Assembly: GCF_000004195.4 (NCBI RefSeq)
Contig: NC_030677.2
Span: 40,673,142-40,737,141, forward strand
Direction of reading: 5' to 3'
Source of the DNA: Xenopus tropicalis
Taxonomy: Eukaryota > Chordata > Amphibia > Anura > Pipidae
DNA length: 64,000 nucleotides
In this document: in pieces, positions 24,401 to 36,400 of the stretch
Layout: each line of letters starts with the position of its first letter
Position numbering within the stretch: the first letter of the stretch is position 1
Program-made: the position numbers and the translations under genes
The notes under the pieces: generated by a model
The model's input: only the letters and a program-made list of their open reading frames with translations
What the model was told of the DNA's origin: nothing
Databases searched by the model: none

Positions 24401-27400
24401 TGTGTGTATATTTAATGTATACAAATACTTTTTTTGGTAACTGCATAATTTTGTAAATCATTTGTGGTGTTATAAATTCTAGAATTCAAGAACTTCAGCA
24501 GGAAGTGGCAGCTTTAAAGGAAAAACTAGAGATATCTGAAAGAGGAATGAAGAATCTTACTCAACAGGTTTGACTTTAAATAATTTTTTTGTTAATAAAT
24601 AAAGTGAATGATTGTCCCTATAATTCTTGTTGTTAGATTGTAATAGTGCTATAAAAAGATAGTTCAGCCAAGTTTTACAGACTTGTGAAGAAGTTGTAGC
24701 GAGTTGTATTTCTTAAATACTCCAAAATCTTTTCCCCATTTTCAGATTTCCAGGTGCATTATTATAGATATATTTGGCTACAGTCATTGCTGTAAATTGC
24801 AGGCATTGGTTTGGAACATAAACATTATTGCTCTTTTGTCCTTGTTAATAATAATAATTAATTGTATAATATTGCTAATATCGACAAAATATCTATACAA
24901 AAATCATGTAATATTGTTTCTGCAGCATTTAACATTTGTCCCCTTCAGTAGAGAAAAATGGTCACCCCTAAATACAAATATGTTAATAATCAGATAAGAA
25001 ACTAAGTGGCTTAGGCAGCTATACAGTTATGTTCATATAGTGAGGTGGGAAAATAACACGGAACAACAATGTTCCAGAGAAACAATGTAAAGAAAAAAAA
25101 ATGTTCTGAAAAATCTGTCTGTGTGAGAAAAAGACACTGTACATGTTCTTTTGCTTAATTTGTCCTGTAGGTTGATCTGCGAAACCAGGAGGTGGAGCGC
25201 TTGCAGTTGGCATTAGATGGTGGGCGTTCTCATGATGTCATTTCTTTAGAAGCCAGATACAGAAGTAATGAAAAGCTTGTTGCCCATTTAAACCTACAGG
25301 CAAGTTGATCCTATTAACCATCTCTCTACTATATCATATAATTTAGATTATGATGTTGTGCATGGACTATAGCACTCCAATTTATTTATAACTGAGCAAA
25401 TGCATAGTTCAGTCAAATCAGTTTATAAAGTGTCAGCCTATTCTGCAGCACTGCATGATAAGAAAAGGGAAAAGGAATGGTGGATAAACAAAAACGTACA
25501 GATTACTTGCACGCATACAGAGCAGGAATAACTAGATCCTGGCCTTTGAGCTTATAGTCTAAATAAGGTAAAAGTGTTGGGCAAGTTGCATGGTCAGGAA
25601 AGAAATTTGTGAACATTGTCAGGTGGCAGCGTCTTTTAGTGGATAAACTTAATATACAGTACTATAGAAATAAAATGTACTTGTTTGTGCCATTTTCTTT
25701 AGATTGAGTACCTTCAGAAAGCAAACAGAGATCTTGAGAAACGTGTTCAGGATCTTTTAGAAACCCGGCACAATGTGACAAGTGAGGTTTTAAATTTGAG
25801 CACCAAGAATGAAGAACTGTGTAAAGAGCTCACTGAGATAGACCATCTGGCTCAGCAGCTGGAACGTGACAAAGAGAGGGTATTGGTCACTGCAGATGCT
25901 GAAATTGAGGAAGCAAAGGTAAGTTAACAAGATAGTGTGTTGCACGATTTACTTTAATTAATGAATGTGATATACTTCCTGATCAGTTATTTAGGTTTAT
26001 ATGACTTAAGCCCCATGCTAAGGCCTTCTCTTTAACCACACAACACACAATCCCTAATACCGCCCTGTTTGCCCATATTTGTTAATATAATGCAGCATAG
26101 CCATTTAACCTGCCTGTTTTCGGAGTGTGGGAGGAAACCCACACAGACATGGAATATTTCACTGTTTCTATGGTTTCCAAATAGTTCATCCAGTTTCCAA
26201 ATCTTATTTTTTCTTCAGAGTGAAATAACAAGGCTGCAACATGAAATGCATGTACTTGAGAACGCAATATCAAAACTAAAGTCTGTAAGTAATTTGGTTT
26301 CCTTTTATTTAAAGACAAACATTTCTGATTAGTAGTAGCAATATTTATAGATATAATATGTGTATAATTTATTATCAGAAACCCATTCTCTAGAAAATGT
26401 TAGTAGCAGTGGTTTGCCAAGTTACAGAAAAACGCTGTATCTGGAAAAGCCCAGGAACCCCAGCATTTTGTATAATAGATCTTTTATACCTAATATAATT
26501 CTAATTTGTCTCTGTTTCTTTAGGATCTTAGTACATGTGAATTTGAAAAGAACAAATTAGCTGATGAGCTGGAGAAAAGAGCAGATGAAAACCTAAAGCT
26601 GGAATCCCTTTTGAACCATGTTGAGCATGAAAAACAGCGGCTTTCAAGTAAAGTTGAGAAGCAGATGGTTACAGGTGTGTCTTATATGGAGAAACTTAAC
26701 AGCATCAGTGTGCAACTTTCAGATTAACATATTTGCACATTACTTTTTTGTGATTATTCATTTTCTGTTTGCATTAAGCCAAAAATGGCCTTGCTTTGCC
26801 CCCAGTTAAATGTTTGTATTACACAAAACCTTTTCTCCTTGATAAAGATGTAACTATGTTTTGAAATTTAAAATGCCTCCATTAACAAGCTTGTTGTTTC
26901 CAGAGCGAGAGCTTGTGTTGGAAGTCGAGAGAATGAGAACACAATATGGAATCATGCGCAGTGAACGCTCACCATCTCGACTTGACTCATTTGTTAAATC
27001 TCTAGAAGAAGAAAGGGATTACTATAAAAGAGAAATGGAAAAACTGGAACGGACTCAGAACTTTAAGTACAGCCTTCTTAGCCATTCAAGACAAGACAGT
27101 AACCATTTACATGCCTCACCAGAAAAGGTAAAATAATTTTTTAAGGTTTAAATAATTCATATTTATTTTTAAAGTTTGGTTGTTTTTGTTGCTTTTTGCA
27201 AAAAAACAAATTAATAGATTCTAAAGTAAGGGAACAAACTGATACCATTTTGCTTTCTGCTCTAGCTGCTTCTCATGGCTTTATTTTGGTATTTAAAGCT
27301 GGCCAGACCCAGCATGCATATTATATTGAAGAGCCTATAGACTTATCAGATGATGACTGCATCATCACCGTTTGAGAAAAACAAATCTGTGTGATAGATA

Positions 27401-30400
27401 TTTGCACAATTCTCAGCCAAAAATGGATGGGTCCCATACACGGCTGGCTTGGTCTGGAAGGACTGAGTTTATTGATTCTTAAAATAGACCCTTCAACACA
27501 CCTTGCAAAGATGTTGCACCTGGGTCAGTGGGCTGTTTAGGCTTTGCACTGCTGCCTCTGCCAGACTGAGAATCCTGCATGAAATATAAAGTGCGTCGCA
27601 CAAATGATCCGTGTGCTCCTGTGCCTTGTGGCCTCTGGAGTTTCTTGCCCTGCATTTCTGAATTAGCAAGGTGCAGCACTTTGCACTTCCTTGAATTTCC
27701 CACACCTTTCAAGTCCCAGCCGTTTAGCCCATTTTATGCATTTTCTAACTAGCTCCATACATGGCAAACTCCAGTGAATTGTAATGGATCATTATTCCAC
27801 CATAAATCAATTACAAAATCATTGAAGAGGGAGATTTTTTTTATGGATGGTGCAACTGGCACCTCATACGTGACCATGTAGGTCAAGCTAAATGGCTTGT
27901 AGGTTCTTCTTGTAGGTTACCTCTGTGTTTTGTGGACTGAATAAACATTTTAACACTTTGGAGCTGATTAGCCAAGAAAACTTTATTTGGCAGATGATCT
28001 TTATCTCTGCATTTGGACTCTTTGATCTGCAAGCAAATCTAATTATTGTGATTCTTAGTTGCTATTTTGCTCTGTGTCCATTCTACCTGTGTATCAGTTC
28101 AGTCCAGTTTGGCATACTGCTTTGTTTGCCACATTGGACAAATATTGTGTCTTTTTGTGAATAATGGCAGCTTAAGAATATAGGCAAATGGTGCACTTCT
28201 TTATTTCTTATTTGGCTGCCAGGTTCTTTCCTGCTCCATTGCTGTTGGAATTCTGTATTAAGGACCACGCAGGCTATTTTCACTCAAAAATATTTGTTTT
28301 CATGTGAATCCTTATCCCATACACAGCAATGAGGGTGATTTTGTGAATGTTTTTTTTTTTTTAAAGATTGTATTTTATTTTGAATGTTTAATAATACAAA
28401 CAGATAAACAACAGCAAGAAAAGAGAGGGGTGAGGCAAAGGTAACCATTCTAAATGTATGGGATTAAGAGTTTTCCATAATCAAAAATTTTTTAAATCCA
28501 ACCACATACCCTATATGGCATTGAATTTCTCTGGGCACCGTCTTGCTAAGTAGGTCAGTTTTTGATTGGGAAGGCAGTGGTCCACCAATTTTTGCCAGAA
28601 TTGTAGGGAAGGAGGATCTAAAGACTTCCAGTGCATTAGATTGGCTTTCTTAGCATAATAAAGCAACTATAGGTAGCAAAGTCTGGAATGAGATCGGAGT
28701 TGTCAGTCCTAGCAGACAAAGTTCTGAAAGGAGAATATTTGGGAATGCAAGCTTCTCAATAAGAAACTTTAACACTTTCCCCCACAATCTCTGTTTCATG
28801 TTTTCTGGTCCTGCCCGGTGATCCAGAGTGCCTACATCATTTGGGTCGGACACATTATCAAAGATTTTTGCCAGGCAATCGGAGGTCAAGTATACTCTAT
28901 TTAAGGGGTGCACCTCTTGTCACAACAAGCCATAGGTTCTACATTCGCCACCAGTGACAGTGTCCCCCTAGTGTTTTGATACCCAGCTGTGCCCGCCTGA
29001 CAATATCTGAGAGAGCATGAAAGTAGGGGAGCTCTTTGTTACGCCAGAGTGGGGTCCGGGGTGACCAAGTCTCAGAAGGACCAAGTTCTAGGTTTTCTGG
29101 AAGGCCCGTACTACTGTAACCATGGAGGGTGCAGTGGCATAGTAAGAGGAAATTCCTCGGTAAGGGAGTTTAGAGCTTTAAATGAGCCTGCTGTAGTAGC
29201 CTCTAGGACCATGGATGCTTTATTAAAGTGTGGAAAGATCAATGTGGGCAAAACATCCAAAGCTGCATTTTGTGCAACAGCCCAGAACAGTTTATGCTGA
29301 CTGTCTATTAAAATTGTTAAGCTAACAGTTTAGAATTGAATGTATGATAAGGAATTGGTTTAAATTTGTTGCCAGACTGCCATTTAGAGACTGCCCAGTT
29401 TCTATTCTTGTCTCTTTTTATTTTCAGGCTGCTGAATGCAGTTTAGAACTGAGGCGCATTACCAGGGAAAGAGATGATCTTCAAAATATGTTGGGAAAAT
29501 TTGAAAATCATATGGCTGAGATACAGTCCAATGTTAGAGTGCTGACGGCAGAAAGAGATAAGATCCGTATATTATATGAACAGGTAAAGTCAATAATCAT
29601 GCTCATTCCCTGTTTTTTCTTGACTTCAGCTAAAATAAAATTGTTTTTATTATGTACAATATTTATAATATAATACATACAGCATATTTATCCAGGGGGC
29701 AAATGTCTCTGTTTTTACAGGCACAAAATGAATTGGTTATGTTAAAGAAAGAAATTTCGCCACTCTCCAAAAAGTTGTCTTATCAGAATGAACTGCGCCA
29801 AATCGAGGAAGAGCGAGATCTTGCAATCTCTGATCTGCGAAGAGTTACAGATGAAAATGAAGGTCTGAGGAACAAAATCAAGGTTAACCATTTTTTTTAT
29901 GTATTGTGCTCTACCCTTCAGTGAGCAGTAAATGGGAAAACAACTTTTGATATGTAATCATTTGTGCAGATTAATGGGTAGCCTAAACATAAGCCATTAG
30001 CCACAAAATGTTAATAAGTTTATTAGGTTGTACAAGTTATTATTAGATTATGTTTGTGGTTAGTTAATCAACTATTTCCTTATCTTAGAGTATCAACTTG
30101 TTGACATAGTTTAGTTACAAATTCTTTCCTGAACAAGTTATCACACCAGCCTAAAGAAAAAAGCCAGGTGTTTATACACTGGCAAATCCACCAAGTTATC
30201 TGGGCAAGTGGCCCGTGAGGAGCACATACAAATGTTCTATTGTTCATTTGTTTGGGCCAACAACCCAAATGAGCAGAACCGCTTCACTTCGCCGCTTTCT
30301 CTACGCAACAGCCAGCAACATGCATGTTTCAGAAAGATGTGCTTTTTAACCAAATCACAATCTGACATACATCTCTAAACAGTTGGAAAGTATAGTCAGA

Positions 30401-33400
30401 ATCGAATAAACTTCCTAACCAAATCTAGTCATGTATGGCCAGCATAAAAGCTGGACATGTATTTGCTGCAGATAATGATTCAGCTATCCCAGAACAGTAT
30501 AACTGTTTTGTTTTATCTAGTTTTATTGGTTTCTGATTCCTATTTATTGTTTAGTTTCAGCAGGAAACATTGACCAATGAAGAATCACAGTTTGCACAAA
30601 AAAATTCTGAACTTGAGAATTCAATCCGTATGGTAAGTAATTATTTTATTTAAAAAACAGGTTTTAAGTAATATTTGCCAAAAGGAACTGTACCACAGGA
30701 GAGCAGCAAGTTAAAACAGACAGTAGTTGGCAGGAAACTATAAACACTAATTTAATTAATTTCCTAAATGTACCAATTTCACTTGCATCACTTTGGGTGA
30801 GACTAGAAAATGAGATATAGATTTTACCACTAGGAGGCCAGACAATGGCCCACAGGAACTCGACTCTTCCTTCTGTAACTGTACCTCTTGGCTCAGCTTA
30901 CAGACCATCAAATCTAATCCTCTTGCGGAAAACCTTGCCAAAGATATTAAATGATAAACATATGAGTCCTTGGTGAAAAATATTTTGGGATCTCCCTACT
31001 TGATACGGATATATGTTTATACTTAGAGTTACTGGTTATCAGTTTGCTAGTCCCTAGCACACACTCTTGTTCCAACTTGCTGCTGTAAAACTCGAAAGTT
31101 GTTGTTGAAATAAAGATAATAGCTGTAGTGTTCTTGCCTGACAAGTTTTCTATCCTGCTTCGTAGATATCTGTCGCATATTGATCTGACAGGCCTCATTA
31201 TATGAGCCAATAAGGTGCCCGCCTATTTCGAAGGGCCCAAACTGGCACTTCGTATTAACCTGTGTATACCCATCTTAAAAATTTAAAATATGCTGAATAT
31301 ACCTTTTTAAACGAGAAGGAAAGTCTAATGAAGTGTTAATCTCAAGCTGCAGGCATACCTTCAGTTTTCTCAATAGTGCCCTTAAGTCTCCCCATATTTC
31401 ACCTGTTGAGATGATCGGAAGCCTCATAGGAAAAAGAAACGCTGAGCTCTGTAAACAAAATTCCCATAATACCATGCTCCTGCACCAAAACCAAGACCCC
31501 TTTACAAGCCCAGTTTGTAAGACTATGAGGAAGCTTCCTGCTGTATAGCTCACACATTCCTAAGGGGGGGGAGTTCTTAGCATTCTTATGGGTGGCGGGA
31601 GAGAGGAGAGAACTGTGCAGACTCTGGCACAGGAAACCAGAAATACTGTGTTTCTTTTGATAGAGGACTCAGAGAAGCAGTTCTGTGAGTGCTTATGGCT
31701 GTATTTACATAGACCTTTCTGATAAAGCTTACTTAGTTTTTACCTTTCCTTCTCCTTTAATATGCTCTGCCATATTTGCCGTTGATGTTAATCATATAAC
31801 AACTGGCTTTTAAAGAATCCTAATCAAAGGTAAAATCAAGTGAAACAGTATTTCTGTTTTTTTGTTTTTGTTTGTTTTTTTTATTTTAGCTTGAAGCAGA
31901 ACGGTATGAATTAAAGTCAACCATGTCAAAGCTGAAAGAAAACATAGCTTTACTGGAGAGAGAATCCAAGATAAATTCTACCAATTTATCTCACACTTTG
32001 GATGAATCTTCACAGTATAAAGCAGAAATGAATTCCTTAAGGTTTGTATGTATTATGATAAAAAGTCTTCTGCACTATTATGCGTTCTTAATATTTGAAT
32101 AAGCTGTGAATATTACATTTTTGTAGTGAGTTTTTTTGAATGCTTAAAATATGTGCGCTATAGGCCCACTAATATATGTACACATTTGTGGCACTTGGTC
32201 CTGGCTTCATCCCTATTGATAATATAGATATAGTCTTGCTATAATCAAACAAGTCAAGCTTATTTTTCAAGACTTAATTATTTTTTTTAAAGAGAACAAC
32301 AAAAAAGCCAAAATAAAAAATCTAGAAGACTAATTGCAAAATGTCTCAGAATGTGTCTGTCTACATTGCAATAAAACTTAATTTCTCTTGCCTACATTGG
32401 GGAACACAGGCACCATGGGGATGAAGATCCTGCAGCTTGGAGAATGGACACTAAAAGGTTAAAGTAGCTCCTCCTCCTGCTCAGGGCTTCATACCTCCGC
32501 CTACTCCCTCTACTTGTCAGTTTATTTTTAGTGTCCTCAGAAGGAGGACGGACGCTAGTGGCAGGGAGCAAGTGGTACAGACTACGGTCCAGTGCCATGC
32601 CACATTGGGGCCAATGTTTTCATTTTCTAGTGCCCCACAGCCCAAAACTGCAAGTCCAGTGCCCATTGCCTTCCCGCTCTACGGAGGTCTGCAGGCCGAG
32701 CTCCCCGGACACCCCTGTGTGGATGGATCCCGCTCCCAGGAGGCTGCACCACTCCACATAAGACAGGGACACCTACTGGGCAAAAGAGGCTGACGGATAG
32801 GGTAAGTATATACACCATCCGATACCCCCCCCCCCCCCCCCCAACCCCGGCCGCCCGTCCCAACCCCCCCCTCCCGCCGCCCGCCGCCACCCCAAGGCAT
32901 CCCTTGAGGACTTACACTCCCTGCGTGTCCCTGTCACCACCCCTTCCTCCCCTTTGGCGCCCGGTTCAGCAACTCCCTATCGGCACTTTCGCGCGCCTTT
33001 CCTCTGCATGCCTTCGGCCCTTCCTGTAGCCGGCGGCCATCTTGGTGGAACGCACTTCCCCTGTGCGTTCCACCGCTATTAACGGCGGCCATCTTGGTGG
33101 AACGCACTATGCCTGTGCGTTCCACCGCCTTCAACAGCGTGCCAGTGCGCATGGACGCACGGCGGCCATCTTGGGTACACGTTCGGCGGCCATCTTGGTG
33201 GAACGCAATGCGTTCCACCACCTCCACTGCGTTCCACTGCCCCTCTTCTGCTTCCGGCGGCCATCTTGGGACTCCTACACAGCGTGGGGCTCCGATTCTG
33301 CCTGCAGAAACGCTGACTTAAGGTAGGACTCCCCTTACACTAACCCTTTTTTCTGGGAAAAAACCAGGGAATTCTGCTTACACTTCCTCTCCCTCCCTTC

Positions 33401-36400
33401 CACAGCATCCGCTCGCTGGTCCCAGCTGCTGCCTGAAGGGGGAAAAATCTCTCATCTACTACCCCTGCCTACTCCCACCCGCTGCCATGTCTGTCCCCTC
33501 GGAGGACACAACAGACCTTAGGCCCCAAGCTCAGGCGCGCACTACCCCACTAGTGGCTTACTTTGCATGTACCACTTGCAAACTAAAATTCACCAATGCT
33601 TCTGCGGACCCCATGTGTGCCTCTTGCAGACTGGTCAAGGGCCCTGCGCCCACGCACCACAGCGCATCTCTGCCATCATGCTCAGCGGCAGCCCCGGCTC
33701 CCCCACTGAGCACAGACTCAGAGTTAGTCCGCGCCCTAAGCTTGTCCTTGGCAGGACTCCAAAATTTAGCCAGGATTCCCGAGACACTGGACAGAGTCTT
33801 GGAACACCTCTCGGCACCCCAGCATATTCCCCCCACTAGGGGAAACAGCTCCAAGCGCCCACCCCCCTCCCCGGAGTCTGTGGAGGAACCAGACGAAAAA
33901 TCAGAGGAAGAGGGACAGATTAACTCCGGGGAAGATTCGGAGCAGGAAACCGACGCCCCTAGATCACAGAGGGAGGTGGAGGGCCTTATACAGGCTGTAC
34001 TCGAAGCCTTATGCATCACTGATACTCCAGCCACTTCGGAGCCTAGCAAGAGTATCTTTAAGCGCCAGAAAAAGACCTGCGTTTTCCCAGCCTACGATCA
34101 GCTCGATGAAATCGTTAAGGCGCAGTGGAAGACCCCTGATCACAGAGTGCAACTCTCCAAGCGCTTCACCCAGAATTACCCCTTCCCGCAAGACTGTATC
34201 GATATGTGGACCTCCCCACCAACCGTAGACCCTCCGGTCTCTCGCCTCTCCAAGACTACCACCATTCCGGTGGCGGATGCGGCCTCTTTCAAGGATCCCA
34301 TAGACAAGCGTCTGGAAGGCTTCTGCAAGTCCATCTTTACCGCTTCAGGGGCAGCCCTACGGCCCATCTTCGCCACAGCGTGGGTGTCCAAGGCTATGGA
34401 GGTATGGGTGGAACAAGTGTCCCAACTGTTAGGATCCGAGGATCCACACACCGAACTACTGCTATCACAAATAGCCGACGCCAACTCATACATCTGTGAG
34501 GCAGCATTAGATGCGGCGAAGCTCATCGCCAAAGCCTCAGCACAGTCCATCGCAGCAAGACGTTTTCTGTGGCTCAAGACTTGGTCGGCGGACCTCGCGT
34601 CCAAAAGATCTCTGGTCAGCCTCCCCTTCTCAGGAAAACAGCTCTTCGGGGCCGAACTCGATAAGATCATCTCGCAAGCCACGGGGGGAAAGAGTGCGCT
34701 GCTTCCACAAAACAGGTCCAAGAGACCCGTATTCAGACGTAGACCATCTTTTCGCCCCTTTCGTCAAGGCCAAAGACAAAAGGCACCACCTAAGGAGCAA
34801 CAGTCCTCGTCGGGGGGACATTTCCGACCCAGATATCCAGCCAAGCAGGGCACCTCATGGTCCAATAACAAGAACACCTCTAAGTCCTCCCAGGACAAAT
34901 CCACCTCTGCCTGAAGGGGTGCCCACCCCCGAGGGCATCCCCTTAGGCGGCCGCCTAAGACACTTTCGGGAGGTGTGGCTACACCAGGTTCAAGACCCCT
35001 GGATCCTCCAAGTCATATCCGATGGCTACCTAATCGAATTTTCCCAACCCCCTCCCCAACGCTTCTTCCTGTCACGCCTCCCACCTCAGGGACCCAGGCG
35101 CTCCGCCTACAAGGAGGTCCTACACAACCTGGTCCTCTCCGGAGTGGTCCACCCGGTCCCAACTTCCGAAAGAGGAAGAGGTTTCTACTCAAACCTCTTC
35201 ATAGTGCCCAAGAGGGACGGCTCCTATCGCCCGGTTTTAGATCTCAAGGCAGTCAACCAATTCGTCCAAAGACGTCACTTCAAGATGGAATCCGTACAGT
35301 CCGTCCTAATGTCCCTAGAGCCGGGAGAATTCATGGCGGTGGTAGACATCAAGGACGCGTACCTACACGTACCGATTCACCCCAACCACCACAGGTTCCT
35401 CAGATTCTGTGTGACAGGGGAACATTGGCAGTTCGTGGCCCTTCCATTCGGCCTATCCTCTGCGCCGCGCATCTTCACGAAGATAATGGCAGCAGCCCTG
35501 GCAGGCCTCAGACTTCAGGGAATCAAGGTCATCCCATACCTGGACGACCTATTGGTGAGGGCCCCCTCAGAGCTAACAGCCAACCATCACCTCACGATGC
35601 TAATCCAGTCGCTGTCCCGTCTGGGGTGGCTGATCAACTACCGGAAGTCGGTCCTCACCCCGGCTCAGAGAGTGGAGTACCTGGGACTCACACTGGACAC
35701 GGCTGCAAGGAGAGTATTCCTCCCACCAGACAGGGCAACCACCCTTTGCAGAAGGATCTCCACAGTCCAGCAAGCGGACAGCCTACCCTTACGCATCTGC
35801 ATGCAGACCCTAGGCACAATGGTCTCAGCATTTCCAGCGTTACCCTATGCGCAACTGCACACCAGACCACTCCAGAGACTAATCATCCTACAACAGAGGA
35901 AGGACCGGCGGAACCTGGACAGATTAATATCTGTCCCACCACAGGTCAAGGCATCTCTCTCCTGGTGGCGAAGCCCGCCCAGGTTACAGTCAGGGAGTCC
36001 CTTCCCAAGCCACGAGTGGACAGTGGTGACAACGGACGCCAGCCTACAGGGCTGGGGAGGGGTACTGGCAGACAAAACGGCCCAGGGACGTTGGGAAAGG
36101 GAAGAACGCTCTCTCCCCATCAACATCCTAGAGCTTCGGGCAGTCTTCCTCTCCCTGACGCACTGGACAGGCCTACTAAGAGGCCACCCGATAAGAGTCC
36201 AAACAGACAATCAGACGGCGGTGGCCTACATAAATCATCAGGGAGGAACACGCAGCCCAAGAGCCCTCGCAGAGGCACAACGGATCCTGCTATGGGCCGA
36301 ACAGAACGTCCCGGCGATCTCCGCAGTCCACATCCCAGGAGTAGACAACTGGACAGCAGACTTCCTGAGTCGGCAAACCCTAGATCAGGGAGAGTGGAGC

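Noticed and set aside
33558..34721. Minus-strand frames of 163 and 181 residues
   Set aside because: They are shadows of the DIRS gag frame in a GC-rich region.
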